This document shows, in pieces, positions 5,449 to 12,715 of a stretch of DNA of 12,999 nt. Within the stretch, counting starts at the first letter, position 1. Every line of letters begins with the position of its first letter. The translations under genes and the position numbers were made by a program. Under the pieces are notes generated by a model. It saw nothing but the letters and a program-made list of their open reading frames with translations, did not search any database and was not told the origin of the DNA. Source of the DNA: Thermodesulfobacteriota bacterium (lineage in GTDB: Bacteria > Desulfobacterota > QYQD01); contig JASEGX010000045.1 of the NCBI GenBank assembly GCA_030017815.1, forward strand, positions 1-12,999. Reading direction: 5' to 3'.

Positions 5449-7230
5449 TCAGACCTTTACCAAGAGGACATGGATGTAACGCGGATCCATGGGGGTGTGA
5501 ATATCAAGAAATCCCATGTCTTCTTCTATGCGTTCATGGCAGGCTTCAAGATAGCGGGTAATACGCCCCTGCTCCTCGGGTGTCGGAGAAAAATGCGGCT
5601 CCAGCAGTATCTTTTCCATCTCTTCTTTTATATCTGGTGAGAGCTTTCGCCCCGTTTCTTTGCTGCCTTCCGCCCAAAGTCTGGGGAAAAGGGCATGGAG
5701 TTCCTCAACCGTAAGGGGCCAAAGATGCGGAGTATTACTTAATAGCTTCTGGGACGCGACAGTAAACAGTATTACACTCCAGGTGAGGTCTAGGGCCATC
5801 TGAATATTGCATGCGGCCAGGGGAAGGTCCTTTATCAGGCCATAATCTGTAAGGCGTTCTTTCATCAACCTGCCGATGAGTTCTGCCTCTCCCAGCCTTT
5901 CCTTAGCCTCCTCCACCTCACGTAGTGTGCCAAAGTCACGATAATCATCGTCTCTACCCATTCTGTTTTCGCCAAAGGGGTCGTAATAAAGCGGATGCCT
6001 CCGTAATAACCCGGTCAGGAGCGAACGCCAGGGTTCATCTGCCGGAGAAAGGTTCTTCTCCACATAGCCCTTATTAACCATAGATATCGCCTTCTTCTTC
6101 AGGGCAATGGCCTGCGCATAGCCAAAGCGAAAGATTTCCGTTAGAGGTATAGCTTGAAGGATTTCCCGGGCCCGTTCGGGTTGCCCTTGGCCGAGGTACT
6201 CCAGGCCGATATTAAAGTAGCGGGAGGCCTTCTGGATCCCCCTCTTAATATCCTTCATCTCATCGAATTCAAGGACATCTGCCATAACAACATGGTTGCA
6301 GACATGGGCCCAATCGCGCTTGACGCGGTCCAGAAGCTCTTGATCACCTATGAGTTCAAGGACCTTTAGTACAAAAGAGGGTCGTTCGGAAACAGACAGC
6401 GGATATACAGGCACCGGAGCCATTGACTCAATATCGGATTCGATCAGAGATGGAGGTACAACCGGCTTTACCTGGGAGGGATCGGGTATAGAAGGCGGTT
6501 TGTATATATCCAGGGCCTCATGAAAGGTGGGGACACCATGCTCTGCCAGTCTGGCCTGCCGCCACTTATAGGCATCCTCTTCACTCTCCACTTCAACGTC
6601 CCAGATTATGGATTCCATGAGATCAAAGTAAAGCTTTGGATTTATCTCCCGGGCAATCTCCACGATCCTACCCAACGTGTCCTGAACGCCTGGCTTCTTA
6701 AAGCGAATAAAGTAATAATTATCCACGGTAAAGGACGGGAAGCCGTCTATTTCTTCAAGCCTATCTTCTTCCATGCCGACCTTAAAGGCGCTGGCAAAAT
6801 GTTTAAACAGACTCACCAGGAGGGCAAATTCCACGGTATTAAGCCACGCGGCTACCTTGTCCTCGCTGCAGGCAAAGAGGAGGCGCAGCCACTCAAAAAT
6901 CTTGTCGGGTCTAAGGCGGTCCTTTTGCCACCAATCAATATCCAGGATAAGGTGCAGTTGCTCAGGAGTGGTCAGACTAATGAGCGGTAGGGCATCTGTG
7001 GCCCCTATCTCTTTTATCGTAAAAAATAACTCTTCCGGCGGGAAGAGGGCCACGACCTCTTCTGGATGGCTCGTCAATAATACCAGGGCCTGTCTTTCCT
7101 TTGCGGAGGCGCGCATTATAAAGTCAACTCGATCCGGCAAAGGCAACTGATCCAGAAAACGGCCTGCTTCGCCGGCGTCCAGTTTCAGCAAATCACCCGG
7201 TAATTTTTTTGTATATGACTTCTTTTCCAT
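5449..7230 (-). CDS. Large helical protein of unknown function, DUF6178-like
   Basis: The 593 aa product has no catalytic motif that I recognise. From memory it resembles the DUF6178 family of delta-proteobacterial proteins; a profile search would settle this. It has no signal peptide or membrane helix and looks cytoplasmic. Residues 18-145 are a run of short helices in the style of the MgtE N-terminal superhelix (LPLPDRVDFIM, ERQALVLL, PEEVVALF, ATDALPLISL), with an acidic/tryptophan LDIDWWQKDR at 96-105. A proline-rich linker at about 244-279 joins this half to a second helical half. The ATG has no close ribosome binding site; only AAAGGG about 14 bases upstream is visible. It sits between yraN and purQ, preceded by a heptad-repeat hairpin. 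Function cannot be assigned. Confidence 0.8.
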   Translation of the reverse strand: MEKKSYTKKLPGDLLKLDAGEAGRFLDQLPLPDRVDFIMRASAKERQALVLLTSHPEEVVALFPPEELFFTIKEIGATDALPLISLTTPEQLHLILDIDWWQKDRLRPDKIFEWLRLLFACSEDKVAAWLNTVEFALLVSLFKHFASAFKVGMEEDRLEEIDGFPSFTVDNYYFIRFKKPGVQDTLGRIVEIAREINPKLYFDLMESIIWDVEVESEEDAYKWRQARLAEHGVPTFHEALDIYKPPSIPDPSQVKPVVPPSLIESDIESMAPVPVYPLSVSERPSFVLKVLELIGDQELLDRVKRDWAHVCNHVVMADVLEFDEMKDIKRGIQKASRYFNIGLEYLGQGQPERAREILQAIPLTEIFRFGYAQAIALKKKAISMVNKGYVEKNLSPADEPWRSLLTGLLRRHPLYYDPFGENRMGRDDDYRDFGTLREVEEAKERLGEAELIGRLMKERLTDYGLIKDLPLAACNIQMALDLTWSVILFTVASQKLLSNTPHLWPLTVEELHALFPRLWAEGSKETGRKLSPDIKEEMEKILLEPHFSPTPEEQGRITRYLEACHERIEEDMGFLDIHTPMDPRYIHVLLVKV

Positions 7231-7255
7231 AATAATATAAAACCCTTTCAGGCCA

Positions 7256-7333
7256 TCAGCCCTCAGCGGTCAGCATTCAGCTTAATGTCTTGTTTATTAT
7301 AGGTTTTTTGCTGACGGCTGATAGCTGAATGCT
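7256..7333. repeat. Inverted pair of TCAGCNN/GCTGANN heptad arrays
   Basis: Bases 7256-7283 are four perfect TCAGCNN units (NN = CC, GG, AT, TT). Bases 7310-7333 are three GCTGANN units (NN = CG, TA, AT) plus a partial fourth. The arms are opposite in orientation and separated by 26 bases, so they can pair as a hairpin whose mismatches fall at the variable dinucleotides. The element fills most of the 110-base gap between yraN (stop at 7341) and the DUF6178-like gene (start at 7230). On the minus strand the loop contains TATAAT (7296-7301), a possible -10 without a good -35. The core differs from the TAGCGNN arrays elsewhere but has the same 7-base period and layout. Confidence 0.88.
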
Positions 7334-7340
7334 TATAATC

Positions 7341-7709
7341 TCAATAGCTAACATCGAAGGCATTCTTGATAAGTTCAAACTGCGGCTGGCCACCTGCAAA
7401 TTGGATGGTCACCACGTCGAAGCGGGCTCGTTGTCTGAAAAGTCCGTTCTTATTTATAAACGCCAGGGCCGTCCTGGACAACTGTCTTTTTTTGTGGGCA
7501 GTAATAGCCTCCTTGGGGTCTCCATACCTAAGGGAGCCACGGGATTTAACCTCTATGAACACCAGCGCCCCATCTTCTTCCGCAATAATGTCCACCTCTC
7601 CCATGCTGTCCCGGTAGTTTCTGGCCAAAATAACATACCCGGTTTTTTTGAGGAATGTTACGGCTAAGTCCTCTCCCTTTTTGACGGCGAGTATCTTATC
7701 CAACCACAT
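7341..7709 (-). CDS. yraN: YraN (UPF0102) family nuclease-fold protein
   Basis: YraN proteins have a restriction-endonuclease-like fold of uncertain function and are often encoded beside rnhB, as here. The 122 aa product shows the family order GEDLA (12-16), GYVILARNYR, then the PD-(D/E)XK-like core GEVDIIAEEDGALVFIEVKSR, with D in GEVDI and E/K in FIEVKSR. The first codons overlap the end of rnhB by 14 bases. The ATG at 7707-7709 has AAAGGAG only one base upstream, which is too close. The in-frame TTG at 7701-7703 is spaced 7 bases from the same sequence and may be the real start, shortening the protein by two residues. Confidence 0.9.
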   Translation of the reverse strand: MWLDKILAVKKGEDLAVTFLKKTGYVILARNYRDSMGEVDIIAEEDGALVFIEVKSRGSLRYGDPKEAITAHKKRQLSRTALAFINKNGLFRQRARFDVVTIQFAGGQPQFELIKNAFDVSY

Positions 7710-8337
7710 ACTCCTTTACACCGCGAAAGCTCCGCCGGTGTATGGGGCAGCAGCCATGTTTCTCAATGGCATGGCGGTGTTCTCTGGTGCCATAGCCCTT
7801 ATTCCGGCCAAAGTTATACACCGGATATTGCTCATGGTACTTATCCATAAGCGCATCCCGATATACCTTGGCAATGATGGAGGCCGCAGCAATAGATACG
7901 CTTCGGGAATCCCCCTGAGCTATGGTTTTTTGGGGAATGGCGGCGGGCATAGGCACAATGCCGTCCACCAGGAGATAGTCCGGCCTGGGATTGAGCTGAG
8001 CCACGGCTATTTGCATAGCCTTAAGCGTGGCTTGAAGGATATTAATCTGATCGATCTCTTCTGACTCTACGGCGCCGATGCCTATAGATATGGCCTGGCT
8101 ACGGATAAGATCATCGCAAGTGGCTCGTTGGCGGGCAGAAAGGACTTTAGAGTCATCTATCCCCGTAAACTCACCGGTAGGAGGCAGAATAACAGCGGCA
8201 GCCACCACCGGTCCTGCCAGTGGTCCCCGCCCGACCTCATCTACCCCGGCTACAAACCTCACACCTTGAAGGTGAAGTTTTCTCTCCCAGAATAGACGTC
8301 CGCCTCCTTCGAATTCGGGCGAGGCAAGCTCCCACAT
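7696..8337 (-). CDS. rnhB: Ribonuclease HII
   Basis: RNase HII cleaves the RNA strand of RNA-DNA hybrids and starts removal of ribonucleotides misincorporated in DNA. The 213 aa protein has the DEDD active site: D33 and E34 in AGVDEVGRGPLAGPV, D125 in LLVDG and D143 in AQGDS. It also has IDDSKVLS and SIAAASIIAKVYRD, a classic HII signature. The N-terminal extension of about 28 residues is slightly longer than in short homologues. The ATG follows rplS by 8 bases, with GGGA spaced 5 bases upstream inside the rplS stop region. The 3' end overlaps yraN. Confidence 0.97.
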   Translation of the reverse strand: MWELASPEFEGGGRLFWERKLHLQGVRFVAGVDEVGRGPLAGPVVAAAVILPPTGEFTGIDDSKVLSARQRATCDDLIRSQAISIGIGAVESEEIDQINILQATLKAMQIAVAQLNPRPDYLLVDGIVPMPAAIPQKTIAQGDSRSVSIAAASIIAKVYRDALMDKYHEQYPVYNFGRNKGYGTREHRHAIEKHGCCPIHRRSFRGVKEYVVG

Positions 8338-8345
8338 AACTATCC

Positions 8346-8690
8346 CTACCTCTTTTCCTTAATGCGAGCCGCCTTCCCGGACAATTTGCGGAGATAGTAA
8401 AGTTTTGCCCGACGTACTTTGCCGTGAGAGATGACCTCAATCCGATCAATACGTGGTGAATGAAAAAGGAAAGTCCTCTCTACGCCCACGCCATAGGAAA
8501 CCTTCCTCACAGTAAAGGTGGCATCAGCAAGACTCCCGCGCATACGGATAACTATCCCCTCAAAGACCTGAATGCGCTCTTTTTCTTCGCCTTCTTTTAT
8601 CTTGACGTGGATCTTTACTTTATCCCCTGGTCTAAAATCAGGCAGATCGCCTCGCATCTGTTCACGTTCAATCAGTTCCATTACATCCAT
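8346..8690 (-). CDS. rplS: 50S ribosomal protein L19
   Basis: L19 lies at the 30S-50S interface of the ribosome. The 114 aa sequence is full length, with DFRPGDKVKIHVKIKEGEE, the RIQVFEGIVI block, the GVGVERTF motif and the basic tail RRAKLYYLRKLSGKAARIKE. GGAGG spaced 6 bases before the ATG at 8688-8690 selects that start over the in-frame ATG three codons later. It follows the SPOUT methyltransferase gene by 11 bases, in the usual trmD-rplS neighbourhood. Confidence 0.98.
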   Translation of the reverse strand: MDVMELIEREQMRGDLPDFRPGDKVKIHVKIKEGEEKERIQVFEGIVIRMRGSLADATFTVRKVSYGVGVERTFLFHSPRIDRIEVISHGKVRRAKLYYLRKLSGKAARIKEKR

Positions 8691-8701
8691 AAAGTACCTC
8701 C

Positions 8702-9271
8702 CTATCCTCTGTCACCCAAAAATCTATCTACTATAATAGCCGCAGCGCTGCGCACAGAAAGGTGATTGTACTGTGCGCATTTTTGAACTGGCTTTAAAAC
8801 ATAATCGGCTTGTTCTATTACCTCTCCGGCTAATCCCCAGGCCGTGCCGAAAATCAACAATAGCGGGCGATCACCCGCTAACAGTCTCCGTGCCTCTTCT
8901 ATACCAAGCGCTGGCCCTCTTTCCTTGGCGCCTGTAGCCAGGACAACGGGTTCCTTACCGGTTCCGGCCTGAATACTTTCCCGGGCCTGTTTGATGGAAT
9001 CGCTAACCCGTACCAAATTAAGGGCATCGACCCGGTCCTTATTGTACACGCCGCCCCAGCCGAAAAGCCAATGGTCAAGTATCCGCCCTATAAAAGCCTG
9101 TTGTTCTTTAACCGGGGTTATAACATGGAAGGCGCCCAGATCATAAGTCTTCGCCAGCCGTGCTAAATCATGTAAGTCTAAATTAGTTACGGCTGAGGCA
9201 ATAACAGAACCCTTTTTATTATAAACAGGATAGTGGACAAGCGCTATGTCCACCCGAACCTTATTTTGCAT
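8702..9271 (-). CDS. Predicted SPOUT-class RNA methyltransferase (TM1570-like)
   Basis: The 189 aa product resembles the TM1570-type RNA methyltransferases (Pfam Methyltrn_RNA_4, recalled from memory). The C-terminal knot region reads LLLIFGTAWGL then YVLKPV and HLSVRSAAAIIVDRF, matching the SAM-binding trefoil knot pattern of SPOUT enzymes. The N-terminal part, VDIALVHYPVYNKKGSVI followed by TNLDLHDLARLAKTY, is characteristic of this subgroup. Its substrate is unknown to me. The ATG overlaps the trmD stop by one base (TGATG), so the two SPOUT enzymes are translationally coupled and the gene sits exactly between trmD and rplS. Confidence 0.88.
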   Translation of the reverse strand: MQNKVRVDIALVHYPVYNKKGSVIASAVTNLDLHDLARLAKTYDLGAFHVITPVKEQQAFIGRILDHWLFGWGGVYNKDRVDALNLVRVSDSIKQARESIQAGTGKEPVVLATGAKERGPALGIEEARRLLAGDRPLLLIFGTAWGLAGEVIEQADYVLKPVQKCAQYNHLSVRSAAAIIVDRFLGDRG

Positions 9272-10014
9272 CAGCCGGCCTTCAGTTTGCGCTCTCTTTC
9301 AATCTCTTCCAGCAAACGGCGGTCCTCAACAGAAAGGTCAGCGGTCTTCAACAAATCCGGCCTCTTGAGCAGGGTATGCTTCAGGGCCTCTTTGCGGCGC
9401 CAGAGAGCGACCTTTTCATGATCCCCGGACAATAAAACAGACGGAACTTCCAACTCCTGCCATACTTGCGGCCTGGTAAACTGGGGATACTTCAGGAGGC
9501 CGTCCATAAAAGAATCTCTGGCCGCCGAATCCGGCGAACCCAGTACACCCGGCAACAGCCGGGTTATCGATTCAATGAGCACCAGGGCAGCTAATTCTCC
9601 CCCGGAAAGGACATAGTCGCCGATGGATATCTCGTCATCTACAAAATGAAGAAGCCGTTCATCAATACCTTCGTAACGCCCACAAATAATGAATAGGTGA
9701 CTATGTGCGCTCATTTCTCTGGCTACGGCTTGTGTATAAAGCCGGCCTTGCGGGCTGAGCAGAACCACCCGGGTTCTAGCATCTTCAGCCTTAATGGCCT
9801 GGATGGCCCGGTAGATTGGTTCGGGCTTCATCACCATCCCCTCACCACCGCCATAAGGACGATCATCCGTAACCTGATGTTTATCTGTGGTGTAATCCCG
9901 CAGATTTATAACTCTGACGCTGACCTTGCCTTCCTTGACGGCCTTGCCCAGAACACCTTCGGCCAGGACTGAAGATGGCAGTTGTGGGAATATGGTCAAG
10001 ATATCAAATATCAT
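9271..10014 (-). CDS. trmD: tRNA (guanine37-N1)-methyltransferase TrmD
   Basis: TrmD methylates N1 of G37 in tRNAs reading CNN, UNN and GNN codons, preventing +1 frameshifts; it is essential in most bacteria. The 247 aa protein has DDRPYGGGEGMVMKPEP (50-66), the trefoil-knot segment LLSPQGRLYTQ and FIICGRYEGIDER, IGDYVLSGGELAA, and DSFMDGLLKYPQFTRPQVW. In that last block the aspartate near 171 corresponds to the catalytic Asp of E. coli TrmD. The ATG overlaps the end of rimM by 11 bases, with no separate ribosome binding site, which suggests coupling. Full length and intact. Confidence 0.98.
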   Translation of the reverse strand: MIFDILTIFPQLPSSVLAEGVLGKAVKEGKVSVRVINLRDYTTDKHQVTDDRPYGGGEGMVMKPEPIYRAIQAIKAEDARTRVVLLSPQGRLYTQAVAREMSAHSHLFIICGRYEGIDERLLHFVDDEISIGDYVLSGGELAALVLIESITRLLPGVLGSPDSAARDSFMDGLLKYPQFTRPQVWQELEVPSVLLSGDHEKVALWRRKEALKHTLLKRPDLLKTADLSVEDRRLLEEIERERKLKAG

Positions 10015-10528
10015 TCATATTCAACAAATCTTCCAGCAGGCGGATCGTCATGATCTTATTCGTCAGGTCTATATTAACCACTACGTCTTCGATAGCCGGG
10101 ATAAGATATTCTTTTGATCCATTTTCGACTACATAAACGTCATTACTGCCGGTCGGAAAAATGGCCTTTATCTTTCCCAGGACATCCCCATCTTCTAATC
10201 GGACCGTCAACCCTATAATCTGGTGCCAGTAGTATTCGTCAGCCGGTAACTCTTCAAGCCACCTTCTCGGACAATAGACCTCTGAATCAATAAATGACTC
10301 CGCCTTTGTGCGGGAATCCACTCCCGATAGACCGAGAAGGCTGACTTTCCCTTTCACGCCGGCAGATTCCAACCTAAGCTCTTGAAGTCCACCAGCTTTA
10401 TCTTTCAACCACACGGCTTTTAATGCCTTGAAGCTGTCGGGCGATTCGGTGTAGGACAAAACCTTCAACACCCCTCTGACACCGTGAGCGCCAACTACTT
10501 TTCCGATGAGGATGTAATCCTCATCCAT
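10004..10528 (-). CDS. rimM: 16S rRNA processing protein RimM
   Basis: RimM binds S19 and assists maturation of the 30S head. The N-terminal barrel opens with the signature YILIGKVVGAHGVRGVLKVLSYTE. The C-terminal PRC-type barrel includes YYWHQIIGLTVRLEDGDVLGKI, SNDVYVVE and YLIPAIEDVVVNIDL, the expected order. I chose the ATG at 10526-10528, seven bases after the khpA stop, with AGG three bases before it, giving 174 aa. A TTG at 10541-10543 would add five residues and overlap khpA. The 3' end overlaps trmD by 11 bases. Confidence 0.95.
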   Translation of the reverse strand: MDEDYILIGKVVGAHGVRGVLKVLSYTESPDSFKALKAVWLKDKAGGLQELRLESAGVKGKVSLLGLSGVDSRTKAESFIDSEVYCPRRWLEELPADEYYWHQIIGLTVRLEDGDVLGKIKAIFPTGSNDVYVVENGSKEYLIPAIEDVVVNIDLTNKIMTIRLLEDLLNMNDI

Positions 10529-10535
10529 TAGCCTG

Positions 10536-10766
10536 CTACTCAATGATCTCGAGGACTGACCTCTTCCTTAACTTAGTCGAGGCAGCGCTTAAGATAGTAC
10601 GCATAGATCGGGCAGTGCGTCCCTGTTTGCCAATAACCTTTCCCAGGTCTTCCTTGGCTACCTTCAATTCGATGACGGAAGTCTGCTCGCCCTCTATCTC
10701 ATTAACTTCCACTGCATCCGGATTATCGACCAAAGCGCGTGCAATATACCTGATCAGTTCCTTCAT
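10536..10766 (-). CDS. khpA: KH-domain RNA-binding protein KhpA
   Basis: KhpA is a one-domain KH protein that binds RNA, in several bacteria together with KhpB/Jag. The 76 aa product carries the KH GxxG loop as G46-K-Q-G49 within GKVIGKQGR, and starts with MKELIRYIARALVDNPDAV, which is typical. GGAG stands about 6 bases before the ATG, with a second GGGAGG further upstream. Its place between rpsP and rimM is the standard location of this gene in many bacteria. Confidence 0.96.
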   Translation of the reverse strand: MKELIRYIARALVDNPDAVEVNEIEGEQTSVIELKVAKEDLGKVIGKQGRTARSMRTILSAASTKLRKRSVLEIIE

Positions 10767-10850
10767 CTCTCCAAACCTCCCTATCGTTAGGCTCGCTCGA
10801 CGATCATGCCCTGCAAAAATATTCTATACAGTATCCGTCTAAAGTGGAAG

Positions 10851-11099
10851 TTATTTTTTTAACAAGCCGCCGCTGATAAGTAAGCTCCTTACTGTGTCTG
10901 TGGGCTTAGCCCCTTTCTGCAGCCAAGTGGCCAACTTTTGCTCATCCACCTGGACGGCATGAGGCGTCTGCTTAGGGTCATAAGTGCCTATTCTATCAAT
11001 AAATTTACCATCTCGCGGCGATTCTGAGTTTGCTACTACCAAACGATAAAAGGGGCTTTTTTTGTCCCCTCGCCGCGCCAATCGAATTCTAACTGCCAT
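10851..11099 (-). CDS. rpsP: 30S ribosomal protein S16
   Basis: S16 is an assembly protein of the small ribosomal subunit. The 82 aa sequence is complete and typical: MAVRIRLARRGDKKSPFYRL, then ANSESPRDGKFIDRIGTYDP and the C-terminal WLQKGAKPTDTVRSLL. It lies 33 bases after ffh. An 84-base gap, larger than the others in this operon, separates it from khpA; I saw no convincing terminator or promoter in that gap. Confidence 0.98.
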   Translation of the reverse strand: MAVRIRLARRGDKKSPFYRLVVANSESPRDGKFIDRIGTYDPKQTPHAVQVDEQKLATWLQKGAKPTDTVRSLLISGGLLKK

Positions 11100-11132
11100 A
11101 CTATTTTTTACCTCCCCGGTTGTTGGTTTTTA

Positions 11133-12461
11133 CTATCCCGAAAACAGATTTTGTATATTTCTTAGTCCACCTTTTTTGAGCCTTTTCATCATCTTTTGCA
11201 TGTGAACAAAATTTTTCAGCAACTTATTTACGTCCTGCACCGAGGTACCACTGCCTTGAGCGATGCGTCGCCTGCGGCTTCCATTTATGATTGTATAATT
11301 GCGTCGTTCCACCCTGGTCATGGAATTTATAATAGCCTCTATTCTGACTAACTCGCTCTCGTCCGGACGCAGTCCTTGCAATGATTTGATCTTGTTTAGA
11401 CCAGGAATCATGCCGATAATTTGTTCCAGAGTCCCCATCTTTTTTATCTGCTGTAGTTGGTCCCGGAAGTCCTCCAGGGTGAAAGACTCTTTCCTGATCT
11501 TTTTCTCGAGTTCTACGGCCTTTTTGGCATCAAAGGTGGCCTGGGCCTTTTCAATAAGAGTCAGGACATCGCCCATCCCCAGTATGCGGGAAGCCATGCG
11601 ATCCGGATAGAAAGGCTCTAAAGCATCTAATTTCTCCCCTACACCAACAAATTTAATCGGCTTCTGAGTAACCGCTTTTATAGATAGCGCCGCTCCCCCG
11701 CGGGCGTCACCATCCATTTTAGTGAGAATTATACCCGTTAGCCCCAGTGTCTGGTTAAACTTCTCGGCTATATTAACCGCATCCTGACCGGTCATGGCAT
11801 CAGCTACCAGAATAATTTCCGAAGGATCGATAGCCGCCTCGATGCCTTTAAGCTCATCCATGAGTACCGTATCAATGTGCAGGCGCCCCGCCGTATCTAT
11901 GATGACGGTATCATAGGCCTTCTCCCTGGCCAGGATCATAGCCCTTTGGCAAATATCCAGGGGCTTCATATCCGGCACAGACGGATATGCGGGCATGTCC
12001 AAATCATTAGCCAGTTTTTGCAACTGTTCGATAGCTGCCGGCCTATAGATATCGGCCGGCACCAAGTAAGGACGCCTCCCCTTCCCTCGCAGGTGTAAGG
12101 CCAGCTTACCCGCCGTGGTGGTCTTGCCCGAACCTTGCAGACCAACCAGCATGATAGACACCGGCCATTTCCCTGAAAAATTGATATCTTGCTTCTGCCC
12201 CCCCATCAGGGCGGTCAATTCCTCGTGAACTATCTTAATAAGTTGCTGCCCCGGGGTAAGACTGTCCAATACCTCCTGTCCGACAGCTCGTTCATGAACT
12301 GTATTGACAAAATCTTTAACGACTTTATAGTTTACATCAGCCTCTAAGAGGGCGAGGCGCACTTCACGCAGGCCGTCCTGAATATTTTGCTCTGTTAATT
12401 TGCCGTACCCCCGAAGCTTCTTGAAAATGCGGTCGAGGCGTTCAGTTAAGCTTTCAAACAA
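11133..12461 (-). CDS. ffh: Signal recognition particle GTPase Ffh
   Basis: Ffh is the protein subunit of the SRP; it binds signal peptides and 4.5S RNA and delivers ribosomes to FtsY at the membrane. N domain: FESLTERLDRIFKKLRG. G domain: P-loop GLQGSGKT (107-114), DIYRPAAIEQL, DTAGR (189-193), TKMDGDARGGAA (about 247-258). M domain: the RNA-binding RRRRIAQGSGTSVQDVN stretch and methionine-containing helices. The frame is open to 12527, but I place the start at the TTG at 12459-12461. The protein then begins (M)FESLTERL as in the family, AGGGAG lies 7 bases upstream (12469-12474), and the promoter lies within the extra 22 codons. This gives 442 aa. Confidence 0.96.
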   Translation of the reverse strand: MFESLTERLDRIFKKLRGYGKLTEQNIQDGLREVRLALLEADVNYKVVKDFVNTVHERAVGQEVLDSLTPGQQLIKIVHEELTALMGGQKQDINFSGKWPVSIMLVGLQGSGKTTTAGKLALHLRGKGRRPYLVPADIYRPAAIEQLQKLANDLDMPAYPSVPDMKPLDICQRAMILAREKAYDTVIIDTAGRLHIDTVLMDELKGIEAAIDPSEIILVADAMTGQDAVNIAEKFNQTLGLTGIILTKMDGDARGGAALSIKAVTQKPIKFVGVGEKLDALEPFYPDRMASRILGMGDVLTLIEKAQATFDAKKAVELEKKIRKESFTLEDFRDQLQQIKKMGTLEQIIGMIPGLNKIKSLQGLRPDESELVRIEAIINSMTRVERRNYTIINGSRRRRIAQGSGTSVQDVNKLLKNFVHMQKMMKRLKKGGLRNIQNLFSG

Positions 12462-12468
12462 AACACTA

Positions 12469-12474
12469 CTCCCT
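12469..12474 (-). promoter_or_regulatory. Ribosome binding site selecting the ffh TTG start
   Basis: On the minus strand AGGGAG ends 7 bases before the TTG at 12459-12461, an ideal spacing. No comparable site precedes the longer in-frame start at 12527. Confidence 0.75.
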
Positions 12475-12498
12475 GACTTTTTGAAACATAAAGAAGTA

Positions 12499-12527
12499 TT
12501 TATAAAATTTCTTTTGACAACCGTCAA
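12499..12527 (-). promoter_or_regulatory. Predicted sigma70-type promoter for the ffh operon
   Basis: On the minus strand TTGACG (12522-12527) and TATAAA (12499-12504) are separated by exactly 17 bases. Transcription would start near 12492, giving a leader of about 30 bases before the TTG start. The -35 overlaps a small palindrome, TTGAC-N4-GTCAA (plus strand 12514-12527), which could be an operator. Confidence 0.72.
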
Positions 12528-12540
12528 GCAAATTATATTT

Positions 12541-12574
12541 ACAATTCCTTAAATAAATAGTAAGCCCGAATTGT
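12541..12574. repeat. Inverted repeat upstream of the ffh promoter
   Basis: ACAATTC (12541-12547) and GAATTGT (12568-12574) are perfect inverted arms. Inside them CTTA (12548-12551) pairs with TAAG (12561-12564), leaving a CCC bulge. Together this is 11 base pairs of dyad symmetry, centred in the ffh-rpoZ divergent region and 13 bases upstream of the ffh -35. It could be a protein-binding site or simply local structure. Confidence 0.55.
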
Positions 12575-12612
12575 AGGAACCAAAAAAACATTGCTAAGCA
12601 GCAATAAACTTA

Positions 12613-12642
12613 TTACAATTTTTGTTTTAGGTTTTTTATATA
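12613..12642 (+). promoter_or_regulatory. Possible promoter for rpoZ-dnaJ
   Basis: TTACAA (12613-12618) and TATATA (12637-12642) are 18 bases apart in an AT-rich stretch, about 70 bases upstream of rpoZ. The match to consensus is moderate, and other AT-rich hexamers nearby would also be possible. Confidence 0.35.
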
Positions 12643-12682
12643 ACGGTAATTACATACCAAAAATCATGTTCGTAAGCTTTTT

Positions 12683-12697
12683 TAGGCCTGAGGCCTA
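12683..12697 (+). promoter_or_regulatory. Perfect small hairpin before the rpoZ ribosome binding site
   Basis: TAGGCC (12683-12688) and GGCCTA (12692-12697) are perfect inverted arms around a TGA loop. The stem ends three bases before AAAGGA (12701-12706), the likely rpoZ ribosome binding site. It would fold in the leader RNA and could tune translation initiation; no regulator is implied by the sequence. Confidence 0.5.
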
Positions 12698-12715
12698 GAG
12701 AAAGGATGGCTTAGT

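Noticed and set aside
6520..6990. Plus-strand open frame of 156 codons within the DUF6178-like gene
   Set aside because: Antisense to a long coding sequence; no motif or supporting ribosome binding site.
1545..7333. CRISPR or phage/IS-related repeats
   Set aside because: Units are 7-8 bases with no spacers, no cas genes, no transposase or integrase and no target-site duplications were seen.
10767..10850. Internal promoter between rpsP and khpA (TATAGA-like -10)
   Set aside because: No -35 at acceptable spacing; the gap is more simply a long leader within the operon.
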